From the NCBI GenBank assembly GCA_016782825.1, contig JADHXT010000198.1, forward strand, positions 1 to 6,651: 6,651 nucleotides of DNA, written 5' to 3'. Both the position numbers and the translations under genes were made by a program. This document shows, piece by piece, positions 1-6,452 of this stretch. The notes below the pieces were generated by a model. The model was not told the DNA's origin. It did no database searches and was given only the letters and a program-made list of their open reading frames with translations. Position 1 is the stretch's first letter. Every line of letters starts with the position of its first letter. This DNA is from Candidatus Brocadiia bacterium. GTDB taxonomy: Bacteria > Planctomycetota > PUPC01 > DSUN01.

Positions 1-75
1 GGATGATGTCGGGGCCCGGTTGGCCCGGCCTGTCCGCTGGCCCCCCGGAGCGGCTCCTGGCGTCCGCAGCCCGCC

Positions 76-91
76 GGAGCGGGCCCGCTCC
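76..91. repeat. Perfect 16-bp GC-rich palindrome downstream of the hydrolase gene
   Basis: GGAGCGGGCCCGCTCC is its own reverse complement. It sits about 52 bp past the stop of the minus-strand gene, where a transcription terminator or RNA-stabilising stem would be placed. No T-run follows on the minus strand, so a classical intrinsic terminator is not supported. A shorter GGAG-CGG-CTCC stem at 47-57 is nearby. The rest of 1-142 shows no gene and no ATG on the minus strand. Confidence 0.4.
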
Positions 92-142
92 CAGCTGATA
101 CGCTCCGCGTCAGAATCGATTCGGGCAACACGCCGCCAACAC

Positions 143-3028
143 CTATCTTCGCAGTGCTTTCCGCGCCTCCTCATCGGTCGGCACGTAGCTCGGACCGTCG
201 GTGAGGCAGAGGGCGTCGAGGCGGGGATTGGTGGCCGTCGTGCCGCCGCCCTCGCGGGGCGTGATGCGGAACACGAACTCGCCTGCGTCCAGCGTGAAGG
301 TGATCGGCTGGCCGGGCGGAGCGTGTGTGGAGCCTCCGCCGCGGCCCGTCCAGTGCCACGCCTTCTTGTTCGCGCCGCAGTTGCCGATCACCTGATTGCC
401 GCTGGGTGTCACCGCCTCGCCGGGCCGCACGAGGCCGAAGGACAGGTCGCCGCCGTGCGGATAGCGCACACGCGCCCAGAGCGTCCAGCGGCCCTTGTGC
501 GGGACCTTCACGCGGTACTCGGCATGCCACGGCTGCGGCTTCGTGCGGTTGAAGGGCGCCGTGCACAGCACCACGTCGCCGAAGGCCCCCGCCTCCTTCA
601 CCCCCACGGCCGAGCCCTTCGCCATCTTGCCCACCAGCCGCACGGCCTCCTCCGCCTGAAGCCAGAGCTTCACCGGCCGCCGCGGATCGAAGCGAGCACT
701 GGCGAGCAGCTTGTTCACTTCCTCAACGGTCTCGTCCCTGAACTTGAGGACCGACCGCCGCGGCCCGATGTCGACCCATACTGACCTGCGCGGGGGGTGT
801 ACGGGGCCTATGACGGTGACCGTTGAATCCAGGGACGACAGCCAAACCATCCGCCTGTCAAGGGAGAGATCACCCTCCTTGCCTGCGACGTGCCACACGG
901 GGACGTCGACGGCGCCATCGCTCTTGCCGATGAACGCACGAAGGTCAGCATCCCCGGCTATCTCTTTGAGCGGGACGACCTCGGTGAAGCTCTGGAACCA
1001 TCTCTCGCCTCGATTCAGTTCCTTCCCGTCCCGATCCACATTGACGACTGTCGCTTTGAATGCGTGCGTGAGAATATGGTCCTTGCCTGGCTGCCGCAGC
1101 CGCTTCTTCGTTTCCTCATCCACCTCGCCTCTGAGACGGATTACCTCGTAGGCCTTGATCAACTCGAGAATCCCGGGCGTGAGGGGGTGCGATTCCATGG
1201 ACGAGAAGCTGGTCTGGAGGCTGATGGGGGCGTTGTAGGCCAGGCTCTTGCACATCAGGTACTCGATCTCGTCGAACTGAAGGCCGTCAATGGCCACGCG
1301 GCGGCCACCGCCATTGCCAGGCAACGTGAGCGTCCGCTTCGCCCAGATGCCGAACCAGCCGAGCTCGCCGGGCATCCTGTCCTCGCCGACGCTGTGCATG
1401 TAACGCACGGAGCGGTCGATGTGGTCTTTCACCGTCGGCAGCTTGTCCCACGTGCCGCCGGCGATGATGCGGCCGCGGACGGTGTTGAGATAGTGGTCCA
1501 CCGTGGCGCTCCGCGTGAACGAGTGCCACAGGTTGTGAGTCATGATGGTGCCCATGTGGACGAGGGGACGCTTGGTGAACTTGCTCATCGCCAGGGCTTG
1601 GAACTTCGAGACATAGTGCGTGAAGCGGCGGCGGTCCACGTCCTCGCCGCCGTCGAAGTAGACCATATCGAAGCCGCAGGTGTTGAAGATGTGGGCGAGG
1701 CGGTCGGTGGTTTCCTCGATCAGGTTGGTCTCCTGGTCGATGATGTAGCCGTTGATGCAGCCATCCACGCCGTAGCGTCGGGCAGTTGTGCCGGCCTTGT
1801 GCGCAGCGGCCTTCGTGCCCCAGGCGCCCCGATGACAGCCGAGGAGCGTGTCCCACTTGCCCTCGGGGCCGATGCTCTCGTAGGCCACGATCTCGTCGTC
1901 AATCACCACTTCGCGATGCTTGGCCACACCGCCCTCCCAGGTCTTTTGCTTGCAGACGGGGCTGCCCGGCCACTGGCTCAGGTCGCCCGCCAGACGGATG
2001 GTGTCGCCCGCCGCAGCGATGCCGGCGGCCAGCTTCGCACTGTCCACCACCCAGAAGCGGCGGTCGGGCACGGGGGTGACGTAAGTATCTATCTTGCTTA
2101 CCTTTGAGGCGAAACAGTGCATCCCCACCTTGATGCCGGCGGCGTGCAGCTTCGCCACCGTCCGCTTCAGGCTCTCGATGCCGTCGGGGTAGCGATTGCG
2201 GTGGAACGTGTAGTGCCCCACGGTGCGGCACCACGAGCCCGAGCCCATCATCACCTGGCGGAAGCCCATCTTCTTGCAGCAGGCGATCACCTTGTCCACG
2301 TCCTTCTCGCCGAAGGTGAGGAACCAGTAACTCTGGCGGGCGAGGGGGAGGGCTCTGGATGGCGTGCCGTTGGCGTCTTCGTTTCGGGGCAGGTTGTGCG
2401 CCAGGCTGATCTGGCGCAGGATAGGGTGCAATAGGTTGGTCGGCGCTGCCACGAGCGCCGCGGCCGCGCCCTCCAGCCGCGGGCCAGGCGCGTCCTGAGT
2501 CCGCATCCGAAGCCACGCGAAGCCCTTGCCTCGATGCGCCTTGCCGTCGGACTGTAAGTTCAGTGTCATCAAGCAGATAGCCTGCTTTTCGTCCCACGAG
2601 CAGTTGAGCCGAGAGCCGAGGTGGGCCTGCGGCGTCACGCCCACCTGCACGAGGTCCAGATGCGTCGGGCGGGTGCCCTTGACCTGCTCGAGGCGGAACT
2701 CCAGCCAGTCGGGCTTCGTCGTCACGCGATAGACGAGCACGGTATCGGCGCCCTTGAAGCCCACAGTGAGCCGGTCGCCGTCAAGACTTGCCCGGTTGGC
2801 CTGATGCGTCTTGCCCACGACGCGCGCCGTGGCGAAGGGCACCCCCGCGGCCTTCGAGCAGAGGTCCTGCCGCGTATCCTTGGCCACGATGGCGCGCCAC
2901 ACCGCGTTGTCGCCGAGCACGGCGCGGACGCGGCGGCTCTCGAAAGCGATGTCGGCGGCGCACGCGGCGGTGGCGAGGATGAACGCCGCGGCCAGGACGA
3001 GCGTTGCACGGAGCATGGCTGTCTCCAT
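143..3028 (-). CDS. Secreted TIM-barrel glycoside hydrolase-like protein with C-terminal CBM-like domain
   Basis: Predicted exported protein of 961 residues, probably acting on a polysaccharide or glycoside outside the cytoplasm; the substrate cannot be read from the sequence. Residues 1-24 form a signal peptide with a hydrophobic core (LRATLVLAAAFILA) and likely cleavage after ACA. Cys23 gives only a poor lipobox (TAAC). Residues of about 25-230 look beta-rich. A TIM-barrel-like core follows to about residue 640. Its strands include GIKVGMHCF and FDMVYFDGGED, where Asp459 sits at a barrel strand end like a catalytic nucleophile; Glu555 in PGELGW is a candidate second acid. A roughly 100-residue insert (about 325-430) carries the GCHRGAWGT motif. 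Residues of about 790-950 resemble a CBM6/35 jelly roll (WLQAEEA, WTLWARVRYP, LTDGPSYVP). The ATG at 3028 is chosen because an AGGAGAGG ribosome site precedes it and a signal peptide follows it. An in-frame ATG at 3169 would run through the divergent promoter region. Function is by resemblance; the glycosidase family is unassigned. Confidence 0.85.
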   Translation of the reverse strand: METAMLRATLVLAAAFILATAACAADIAFESRRVRAVLGDNAVWRAIVAKDTRQDLCSKAAGVPFATARVVGKTHQANRASLDGDRLTVGFKGADTVLVYRVTTKPDWLEFRLEQVKGTRPTHLDLVQVGVTPQAHLGSRLNCSWDEKQAICLMTLNLQSDGKAHRGKGFAWLRMRTQDAPGPRLEGAAAALVAAPTNLLHPILRQISLAHNLPRNEDANGTPSRALPLARQSYWFLTFGEKDVDKVIACCKKMGFRQVMMGSGSWCRTVGHYTFHRNRYPDGIESLKRTVAKLHAAGIKVGMHCFASKVSKIDTYVTPVPDRRFWVVDSAKLAAGIAAAGDTIRLAGDLSQWPGSPVCKQKTWEGGVAKHREVVIDDEIVAYESIGPEGKWDTLLGCHRGAWGTKAAAHKAGTTARRYGVDGCINGYIIDQETNLIEETTDRLAHIFNTCGFDMVYFDGGEDVDRRRFTHYVSKFQALAMSKFTKRPLVHMGTIMTHNLWHSFTRSATVDHYLNTVRGRIIAGGTWDKLPTVKDHIDRSVRYMHSVGEDRMPGELGWFGIWAKRTLTLPGNGGGRRVAIDGLQFDEIEYLMCKSLAYNAPISLQTSFSSMESHPLTPGILELIKAYEVIRLRGEVDEETKKRLRQPGKDHILTHAFKATVVNVDRDGKELNRGERWFQSFTEVVPLKEIAGDADLRAFIGKSDGAVDVPVWHVAGKEGDLSLDRRMVWLSSLDSTVTVIGPVHPPRRSVWVDIGPRRSVLKFRDETVEEVNKLLASARFDPRRPVKLWLQAEEAVRLVGKMAKGSAVGVKEAGAFGDVVLCTAPFNRTKPQPWHAEYRVKVPHKGRWTLWARVRYPHGGDLSFGLVRPGEAVTPSGNQVIGNCGANKKAWHWTGRGGGSTHAPPGQPITFTLDAGEFVFRITPREGGGTTATNPRLDALCLTDGPSYVPTDEEARKALRR
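3020..3028 (-). other. Start choice for the secreted hydrolase gene
   Basis: On the minus strand AGGAGAGG lies 7 nt before the ATG at 3028. A second in-frame ATG at 3016 (Met5) would shorten only the signal-peptide N-region. Either start leaves the hydrophobic core intact, so the choice does not affect the predicted export. Confidence 0.6.
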
Positions 3029-3043
3029 TCTATGGCCTCTCCT

Positions 3044-3058
3044 GTTGCTGCGAGCAAC
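3044..3058. promoter_or_regulatory. Short dyad (operator-like) at the hydrolase gene start
   Basis: GTTGCT and AGCAAC form a perfect 6-bp inverted repeat separated by GCG. It lies between the candidate -10 and the ribosome site of the minus-strand gene. It could be a repressor half-site pair or a small 5' hairpin. Further copies of TGCAAC- or TTGCA-like words occur at 3082-3087 and 3112-3116, which slightly favours a binding-site reading. No regulator is encoded in the window. Confidence 0.25.
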
Positions 3059-3086
3059 CATAGCACACAGGAAGCGGTGCGTGCAA
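3057..3086 (-). promoter_or_regulatory. Weak candidate sigma70-type promoter for the hydrolase gene
   Basis: On the minus strand, TTGCAC (3086-3081) and TATGGT (3062-3057) are 18 bp apart, matching the -35 and -10 consensus at 3/6 and 4/6. The predicted start, near 3050, would leave a leader of about 20 nt ending in the AGGAGAGG site. A 6-bp dyad overlaps the -10 edge. The match is weak and could be chance. Confidence 0.3.
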
Positions 3087-3102
3087 CCGGTCGTGCTGCA
3101 CC

Positions 3103-3131
3103 TTGACAAACTTGCACCCAGCAGGTAGTGT
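3103..3131 (+). promoter_or_regulatory. Sigma70-type promoter of the ATPase-DUF4276 operon
   Basis: A perfect -35 hexamer TTGACA (3103-3108) is followed after exactly 17 bp by TAGTGT (3126-3131), which keeps the most conserved T1, A2 and T6 of the -10 consensus. Transcription would begin near 3138, leaving a leader of about 30 nt before the ATG at 3168. This is the clearest promoter in the window, and no comparable one was seen before either of the two downstream genes. Confidence 0.6.
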
Positions 3132-3155
3132 GAAGCGCACGAGCAGCGGGTTCCC

Positions 3156-3159
3156 GGAG
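3156..3159 (+). promoter_or_regulatory. Ribosome binding site deciding the ATPase start
   Basis: GGAG lies 8 nt before the ATG at 3168. The alternative in-frame ATG at 3186 (Met7) has no comparable purine stretch at proper spacing, so 3168 is preferred, although the conserved domain begins only at about residue 8. Confidence 0.55.
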
Positions 3160-3167
3160 CACACACC

Positions 3168-4241
3168 ATGAGCGAAGTCCCAGCGATGAACCGCCTGAAG
3201 CGAATCCAGGTGCGCGGCTACAAGTCCATCCGCAAGATGGACCTGGAGCTCGGCCAGATCAACGTCCTCATCGGCGCAAATGCCGCGGGAAAGTCCAACT
3301 TCGTCTCGCTGTTCCGCCTGCTTCGGGCTCGGGTAGCCGATGACCCCACAGCGAAGGGCAGCGAGTTCCATGAGTATGTGGAAGGCTGCGGGGGCGCGAA
3401 CGCGCTGCTGTATTACGGAGCCAAGACGACTCAAGTGATGGAGTTCACGCTGGAGTTTGAGGTGTGCCCAAAACCGTACCATTGGCTCTTGAAATGGGCC
3501 ATTCAAGATGCCTTCACGGAAACGGAGCACGACGACCTAGTGCAGCCCAGTCGGGGGACGGGAAAGCTGGAGCCCGTGGTGGAGCAATGTCGTGTCTTCC
3601 AGTTCCACGACACGTCACCCGCGGCCCGCATCCGCATCAACCAGTACATCAACGACAATCGCGGTCTCGCGAGCGATGGAGGCAACCTCGCAGCGTTCCT
3701 GTACATGCTCCAGGAGACGCAAGGCGAGTACTACCGTCGGATTCTCGACACCATCCGCGACGTGGCTCCCCACTTCGGCGACTTCGAGCTGGCGCCGCAC
3801 AGGCGGAACGCGGACACCATTCGGCTGGACTGGCGCGAGGCGGGCTCCGAGTATCTCTTCGGGCCTCACCAGCTTCCCGACGGCCTGCTACGCTTCATGG
3901 CTCTGGCCACGCTCCTGCTCCAGCCGAACGACACACTGCCGGAGATCGTGATCATCGATGAACCGGAGCTAGGCCTTCATCCCTACGCCATCAACGTTCT
4001 CGGCGGGTTGGTGCGCAAGGCGGCGGCGCACTGTCAGCTTATCCTGGCCACCCAGTCCGTGAACCTCCTCGACCAGTTCGAGCCGGAGCACATTGTCACC
4101 GTCGAGCGCCACCGCCTGGACGGTCAGTACGAGTCTGTCTTCCGACGGGTTGACCCGGGTGAGCTGGCCGAGTGGCTGGAGGAGTACAGCCTGAGCGAGC
4201 TGTGGGAGAAGAACGTCATCGGGGGGAGGCCCACGCGGTGA
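3168..4241 (+). CDS. AAA_21/OLD-like ABC-type ATPase paired with DUF4276
   Basis: Cytoplasmic ATPase of 357 residues of the AAA_21 / COG4637-like group (RecF/SMC/OLD-type ABC ATPases). The opening IQVRGYKSIRKMDLEL is the typical first strand. Walker A is GANAAGKS (36-43). The signature-like LPDGLLRF starts at residue 236. Walker B is IVIIDEPELGLHP, with Asp264 and the catalytic-type Glu265. The switch position reads ATQS (Gln296, often His in ABC proteins). The C-terminal tail EYSLSELWEKNVIGGRP is characteristic of ATPases encoded next to DUF4276 genes. Residues of about 60-225 form the divergent insert between the two nucleotide-binding halves. No TOPRIM domain is fused, unlike single-chain OLD proteins, so the partner gene may supply the effector. 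The gene is first in its operon and overlaps the next gene by 4 nt. Family assignment is firm; a role in phage defence is inferred from similar ATPase-partner pairs. Confidence 0.9.
   Translation: MSEVPAMNRLKRIQVRGYKSIRKMDLELGQINVLIGANAAGKSNFVSLFRLLRARVADDPTAKGSEFHEYVEGCGGANALLYYGAKTTQVMEFTLEFEVCPKPYHWLLKWAIQDAFTETEHDDLVQPSRGTGKLEPVVEQCRVFQFHDTSPAARIRINQYINDNRGLASDGGNLAAFLYMLQETQGEYYRRILDTIRDVAPHFGDFELAPHRRNADTIRLDWREAGSEYLFGPHQLPDGLLRFMALATLLLQPNDTLPEIVIIDEPELGLHPYAINVLGGLVRKAAAHCQLILATQSVNLLDQFEPEHIVTVERHRLDGQYESVFRRVDPGELAEWLEEYSLSELWEKNVIGGRPTR
4221..4229 (+). promoter_or_regulatory. Strong ribosome binding site inside the ATPase 3' end, for the DUF4276 gene
   Basis: GGGGGGAGG within the last ATPase codons lies 8 nt before the GTG at 4238. 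It supports that GTG as the start of the next gene and implies translational coupling through the GTGA start-stop overlap. Confidence 0.65.
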
Positions 4242-4924
4242 TCCGCCTCAACTTCGTGGTCGAGGGGCAGACGGAGGAAACCTTCGTCCGTGATGTCCTG
4301 GGCCCGCACTTGTCGAACACAGGGGTGATCTGTTCGGTTCGCTGCGTGGAGACGGGGCGGAAGCGGGGGCAAGTGTTCAGAGGCGGTATGATCAGCTATG
4401 CGAAGTTCCATCGCGACCTCACGCTCTGGATGAGGCAGGACCAGGGGCAGGACGCGCACTTCACCACCATGCTGGACCTGTACCGGTTGCCGGGTGACTT
4501 CCCAGGCTATGATGACGCCCGCGCGTTGCCCGATGCACTCGGAAGGGCGGCCTTGCTGGAAGAGCTCTTCTGCGCAGACGTATCCCATCACCGCGGCCAG
4601 TTCATCCCGTACATCCAGCCCTTCGAGTTCGAGGCGCTCCTCTTCAGCGACCCGCAGGTGTTTCTGCGCAGGTTCCCCAACGGCGGGTGCCGTGTGGGCG
4701 AGCTTTCCACGGTGCGGGCCAGCTTTCCCTCGCCCGAGCATATCAACGACGACGAGCCCCCGTCCAAGCGTATCCTCGCCGTGTTCCCCGACTACGACAA
4801 GCGGGCGGACGGCCCCATCATTGCGGTGGAGATCGGGCTCGACCCCGTGCGTCGTCAGTGCGCGCATTTCGACGAATGGCTCCGCCGGCTGGAGCAGCTC
4901 GGGGAGGAAGACTGCCTCGGATAG
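4238..4924 (+). CDS. DUF4276 family protein, putative TOPRIM-like effector partner of the ATPase
   Basis: Protein of 228 residues matching DUF4276 from memory of the family. Diagnostic segments are IRLNFVVEGQTEETFV (2-17), TTMLDLYRLPGDFPG (77-91), IQPFEFEALLFSD (126-138), and IGLDPVRRQCAHFDEWL (199-215). Conserved acids include Glu9, Glu13, Asp80, Asp87, Glu130, Glu132 and Asp138. The hydrophobic strand ending in EG followed by TE resembles the first motif of TOPRIM nucleases (Glu after strand 1); the later acids could complete a metal site. That is inference, and the biochemical activity of the family is not known to me. The GTG at 4238 is chosen because it follows a strong ribosome site and begins exactly at the conserved block. 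An upstream in-frame ATG at 4172 would add 22 unconserved residues within the ATPase gene. No signal peptide, so cytoplasmic. It overlaps the ATPase by 4 nt (GTGA) and ends 9 bp before the sulfatase. Confidence 0.88.
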   Translation: MIRLNFVVEGQTEETFVRDVLGPHLSNTGVICSVRCVETGRKRGQVFRGGMISYAKFHRDLTLWMRQDQGQDAHFTTMLDLYRLPGDFPGYDDARALPDALGRAALLEELFCADVSHHRGQFIPYIQPFEFEALLFSDPQVFLRRFPNGGCRVGELSTVRASFPSPEHINDDEPPSKRILAVFPDYDKRADGPIIAVEIGLDPVRRQCAHFDEWLRRLEQLGEEDCLG

Positions 4925-4933
4925 GACCCGACG

Positions 4934-6427
4934 ATGGCCAAGCGACCCAACATCCTGATCCTGATGGCCGACCAGCTTCGGGCCGACGCGCTCGGATGCT
5001 ACGGAAACGAGGTGTGTCAGACGCCCCACCTCGACGCGCTCGCGCGCTCGGGTGTGCTGTTCGAGAATGGCCTCACCCCCGACCCCATCTGCGTGCCTGC
5101 CCGCGCCGCACTCACCACCGGCAGCTACCCCCATCGCTGCACTGGCGTGAAGGACAACGGCGGCCTCATCCGCGACGGCCAGCCCAAGCTCGCCGAGCAC
5201 TTCAGCGCCCACGGCTACCGCACCACCTCCTGCGGCAAGCTCCACTACGTGCCCTACGCCGGCCCCGGCGAGCCGCGCCTCGTCCACGGCTTCCAGACGA
5301 GCGACCTGACGGAAAGCGGCCGCCTCGTGTGGCAGCACGACCCGCAGAACAGGCATCGCGGACTCGAGGACTACATCGACTACCTGGCCGACGTGGGCTG
5401 GGCCGGCTACAGCCGCAGCCACGGCTCGGGCAACAATGACGTGCGGCCCTGTCCCACGCCGCTGCCGCCCGAACACCACGTGGACCACTGGGTGGCCGAC
5501 CGCTCCATCGCCCGCCTGCACGAGCATCTGGAACACCACGCCGGCGAGCCCTTCCTCCTCTTCTGCTCGTCGCCCAAGCCCCACACCCCCCTCGACCCGC
5601 CCTACGACTACGTGAAGCTCTACGACCCGCGCGACATCCCGCCGCCCGTCGGCTCGGCCGACGACCTGGCCAGCCGCAACCCCGTGCTGCAACAGATGCG
5701 CCACACCCACGGCATCACCACGCTCAGTCCCAAGGCGATGCAGGTGATCAAGGCCTACTACTACGCCCTCATCACCCACCTGGACGCGCAGTTTGGCCGC
5801 GTGCTGGCCGCGCTCGATGCCGCTGGCGTGGCCGACGACACCATCGTGGTCTTCACCGCCGACCACGGCGACCTGATGGGCGACTTCGGCGCCTACTTCA
5901 AGGGCAACTTCCTGCGTGGCTCGGCCCACGTGCCGTTCCTCGTCCGCGGCCCGGGCATCCCCGCCGGCGAGCGCCGCAAGCAGCTCGTGGGCCTCCAGGA
6001 CATCCTGCCCACCCTCGCACGAATGACCGGCTGCCCGCTCGACGGCGACGTGCACGGCCTCGACCTCACCGACGCCTGCCAGACCGCCGACGCGCCCGTC
6101 CGCGACCTCTACTACGCCCAGTGCTTCGACGCCCCGCGACAGCTCGCCATGCTCTTCGATGGACGCTGGAAATACTGCTGGTCGCAGCAGGGCGCCGTCG
6201 AGGAACTCTACGACCTGGCCGAGGACCCCCACGAGCTGAGCAACCTGGCCACCCGTCCCGACGCCGAGGCGCTGCTCACGCCGTGGCGCGAGGGTCTCAT
6301 CGCCGAGGCCCGCCGCGTGGGCGACACGGCGCTGTTCGACGGCGACGGCCGCCTGGCCACCGCGCCCCTCGACCGCGAGGCATTCAAGAAGCTCCCCGTC
6401 CGCGGCATGGGCTGGCGGTGGTATTGA
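4934..6427 (+). CDS. Type I sulfatase (S1 family, Cys-type), no signal peptide
   Basis: Protein of 497 residues, a usual length for S1 arylsulfatase-type enzymes, which hydrolyse sulfate esters with a formylglycine and a divalent metal. The opening NILILMADQLRADALGCYG gives Asp13 as metal ligand, with Gln14 where many sulfatases have a second Asp. CVPAR (Cys53, Arg57) fits the C-x-P-x-R motif in which Cys becomes formylglycine. GKLH (Lys102, His104) and KPH (His217) match active-site positions. FTADHGD (Asp310, His311) and Lys323 supply the second metal site. The C-terminal LYDLAEDPHELSNLA is typical of the family. It needs a maturase (FGE or anSME) encoded elsewhere. MAKRPNIL runs straight into the first strand with no signal peptide, suggesting a cytoplasmic enzyme on imported substrate. 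The start lies 9 bp after the DUF4276 stop, with AGGA 7 nt upstream. Third codon positions are almost all G or C, more strictly than in the two genes before it. Substrate unknown. Confidence 0.93.
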   Translation: MAKRPNILILMADQLRADALGCYGNEVCQTPHLDALARSGVLFENGLTPDPICVPARAALTTGSYPHRCTGVKDNGGLIRDGQPKLAEHFSAHGYRTTSCGKLHYVPYAGPGEPRLVHGFQTSDLTESGRLVWQHDPQNRHRGLEDYIDYLADVGWAGYSRSHGSGNNDVRPCPTPLPPEHHVDHWVADRSIARLHEHLEHHAGEPFLLFCSSPKPHTPLDPPYDYVKLYDPRDIPPPVGSADDLASRNPVLQQMRHTHGITTLSPKAMQVIKAYYYALITHLDAQFGRVLAALDAAGVADDTIVVFTADHGDLMGDFGAYFKGNFLRGSAHVPFLVRGPGIPAGERRKQLVGLQDILPTLARMTGCPLDGDVHGLDLTDACQTADAPVRDLYYAQCFDAPRQLAMLFDGRWKYCWSQQGAVEELYDLAEDPHELSNLATRPDAEALLTPWREGLIAEARRVGDTALFDGDGRLATAPLDREAFKKLPVRGMGWRWY

Positions 6428-6452
6428 GAGGAGTGGAGAGGGGGGAGACAAC

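Noticed and set aside
20..784. A 254-codon plus-strand frame across the left end.
   Set aside because: Arginine- and alanine-rich low-complexity translation lying opposite the hydrolase C-terminus; no family resemblance.
890..2107. A 405-codon plus-strand frame opposite the secreted hydrolase.
   Set aside because: No motif or convincing ribosome site; the opposite strand encodes a coherent protein with signal peptide and domains. Treated as a shadow.
3029..3169. A 47-residue N-terminal extension of the hydrolase from the ATG at 3169.
   Set aside because: It would put a Cys/Arg-rich segment ahead of a clear signal peptide, run through the promoter region and touch the divergent ATPase start.
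4172..4237. An upstream ATG start for the DUF4276 gene.
   Set aside because: It would add 22 unconserved residues translated from the ATPase gene; the GTG at 4238 has a strong ribosome site and starts at the conserved block.
3168..4241. A complete single-chain OLD nuclease.
   Set aside because: The protein ends about 60 residues after the ATQS motif with no TOPRIM segment, so any nuclease function must come from the partner gene.
4124..6451. A 775-codon open frame on the minus strand, longer than any plus-strand gene beneath it.
   Set aside because: It mirrors the DUF4276 and sulfatase genes. Its protein is rich in A, V, G, E, H and R with no recognisable motif. Open antisense frames are expected opposite genes with strong G/C third-position bias.
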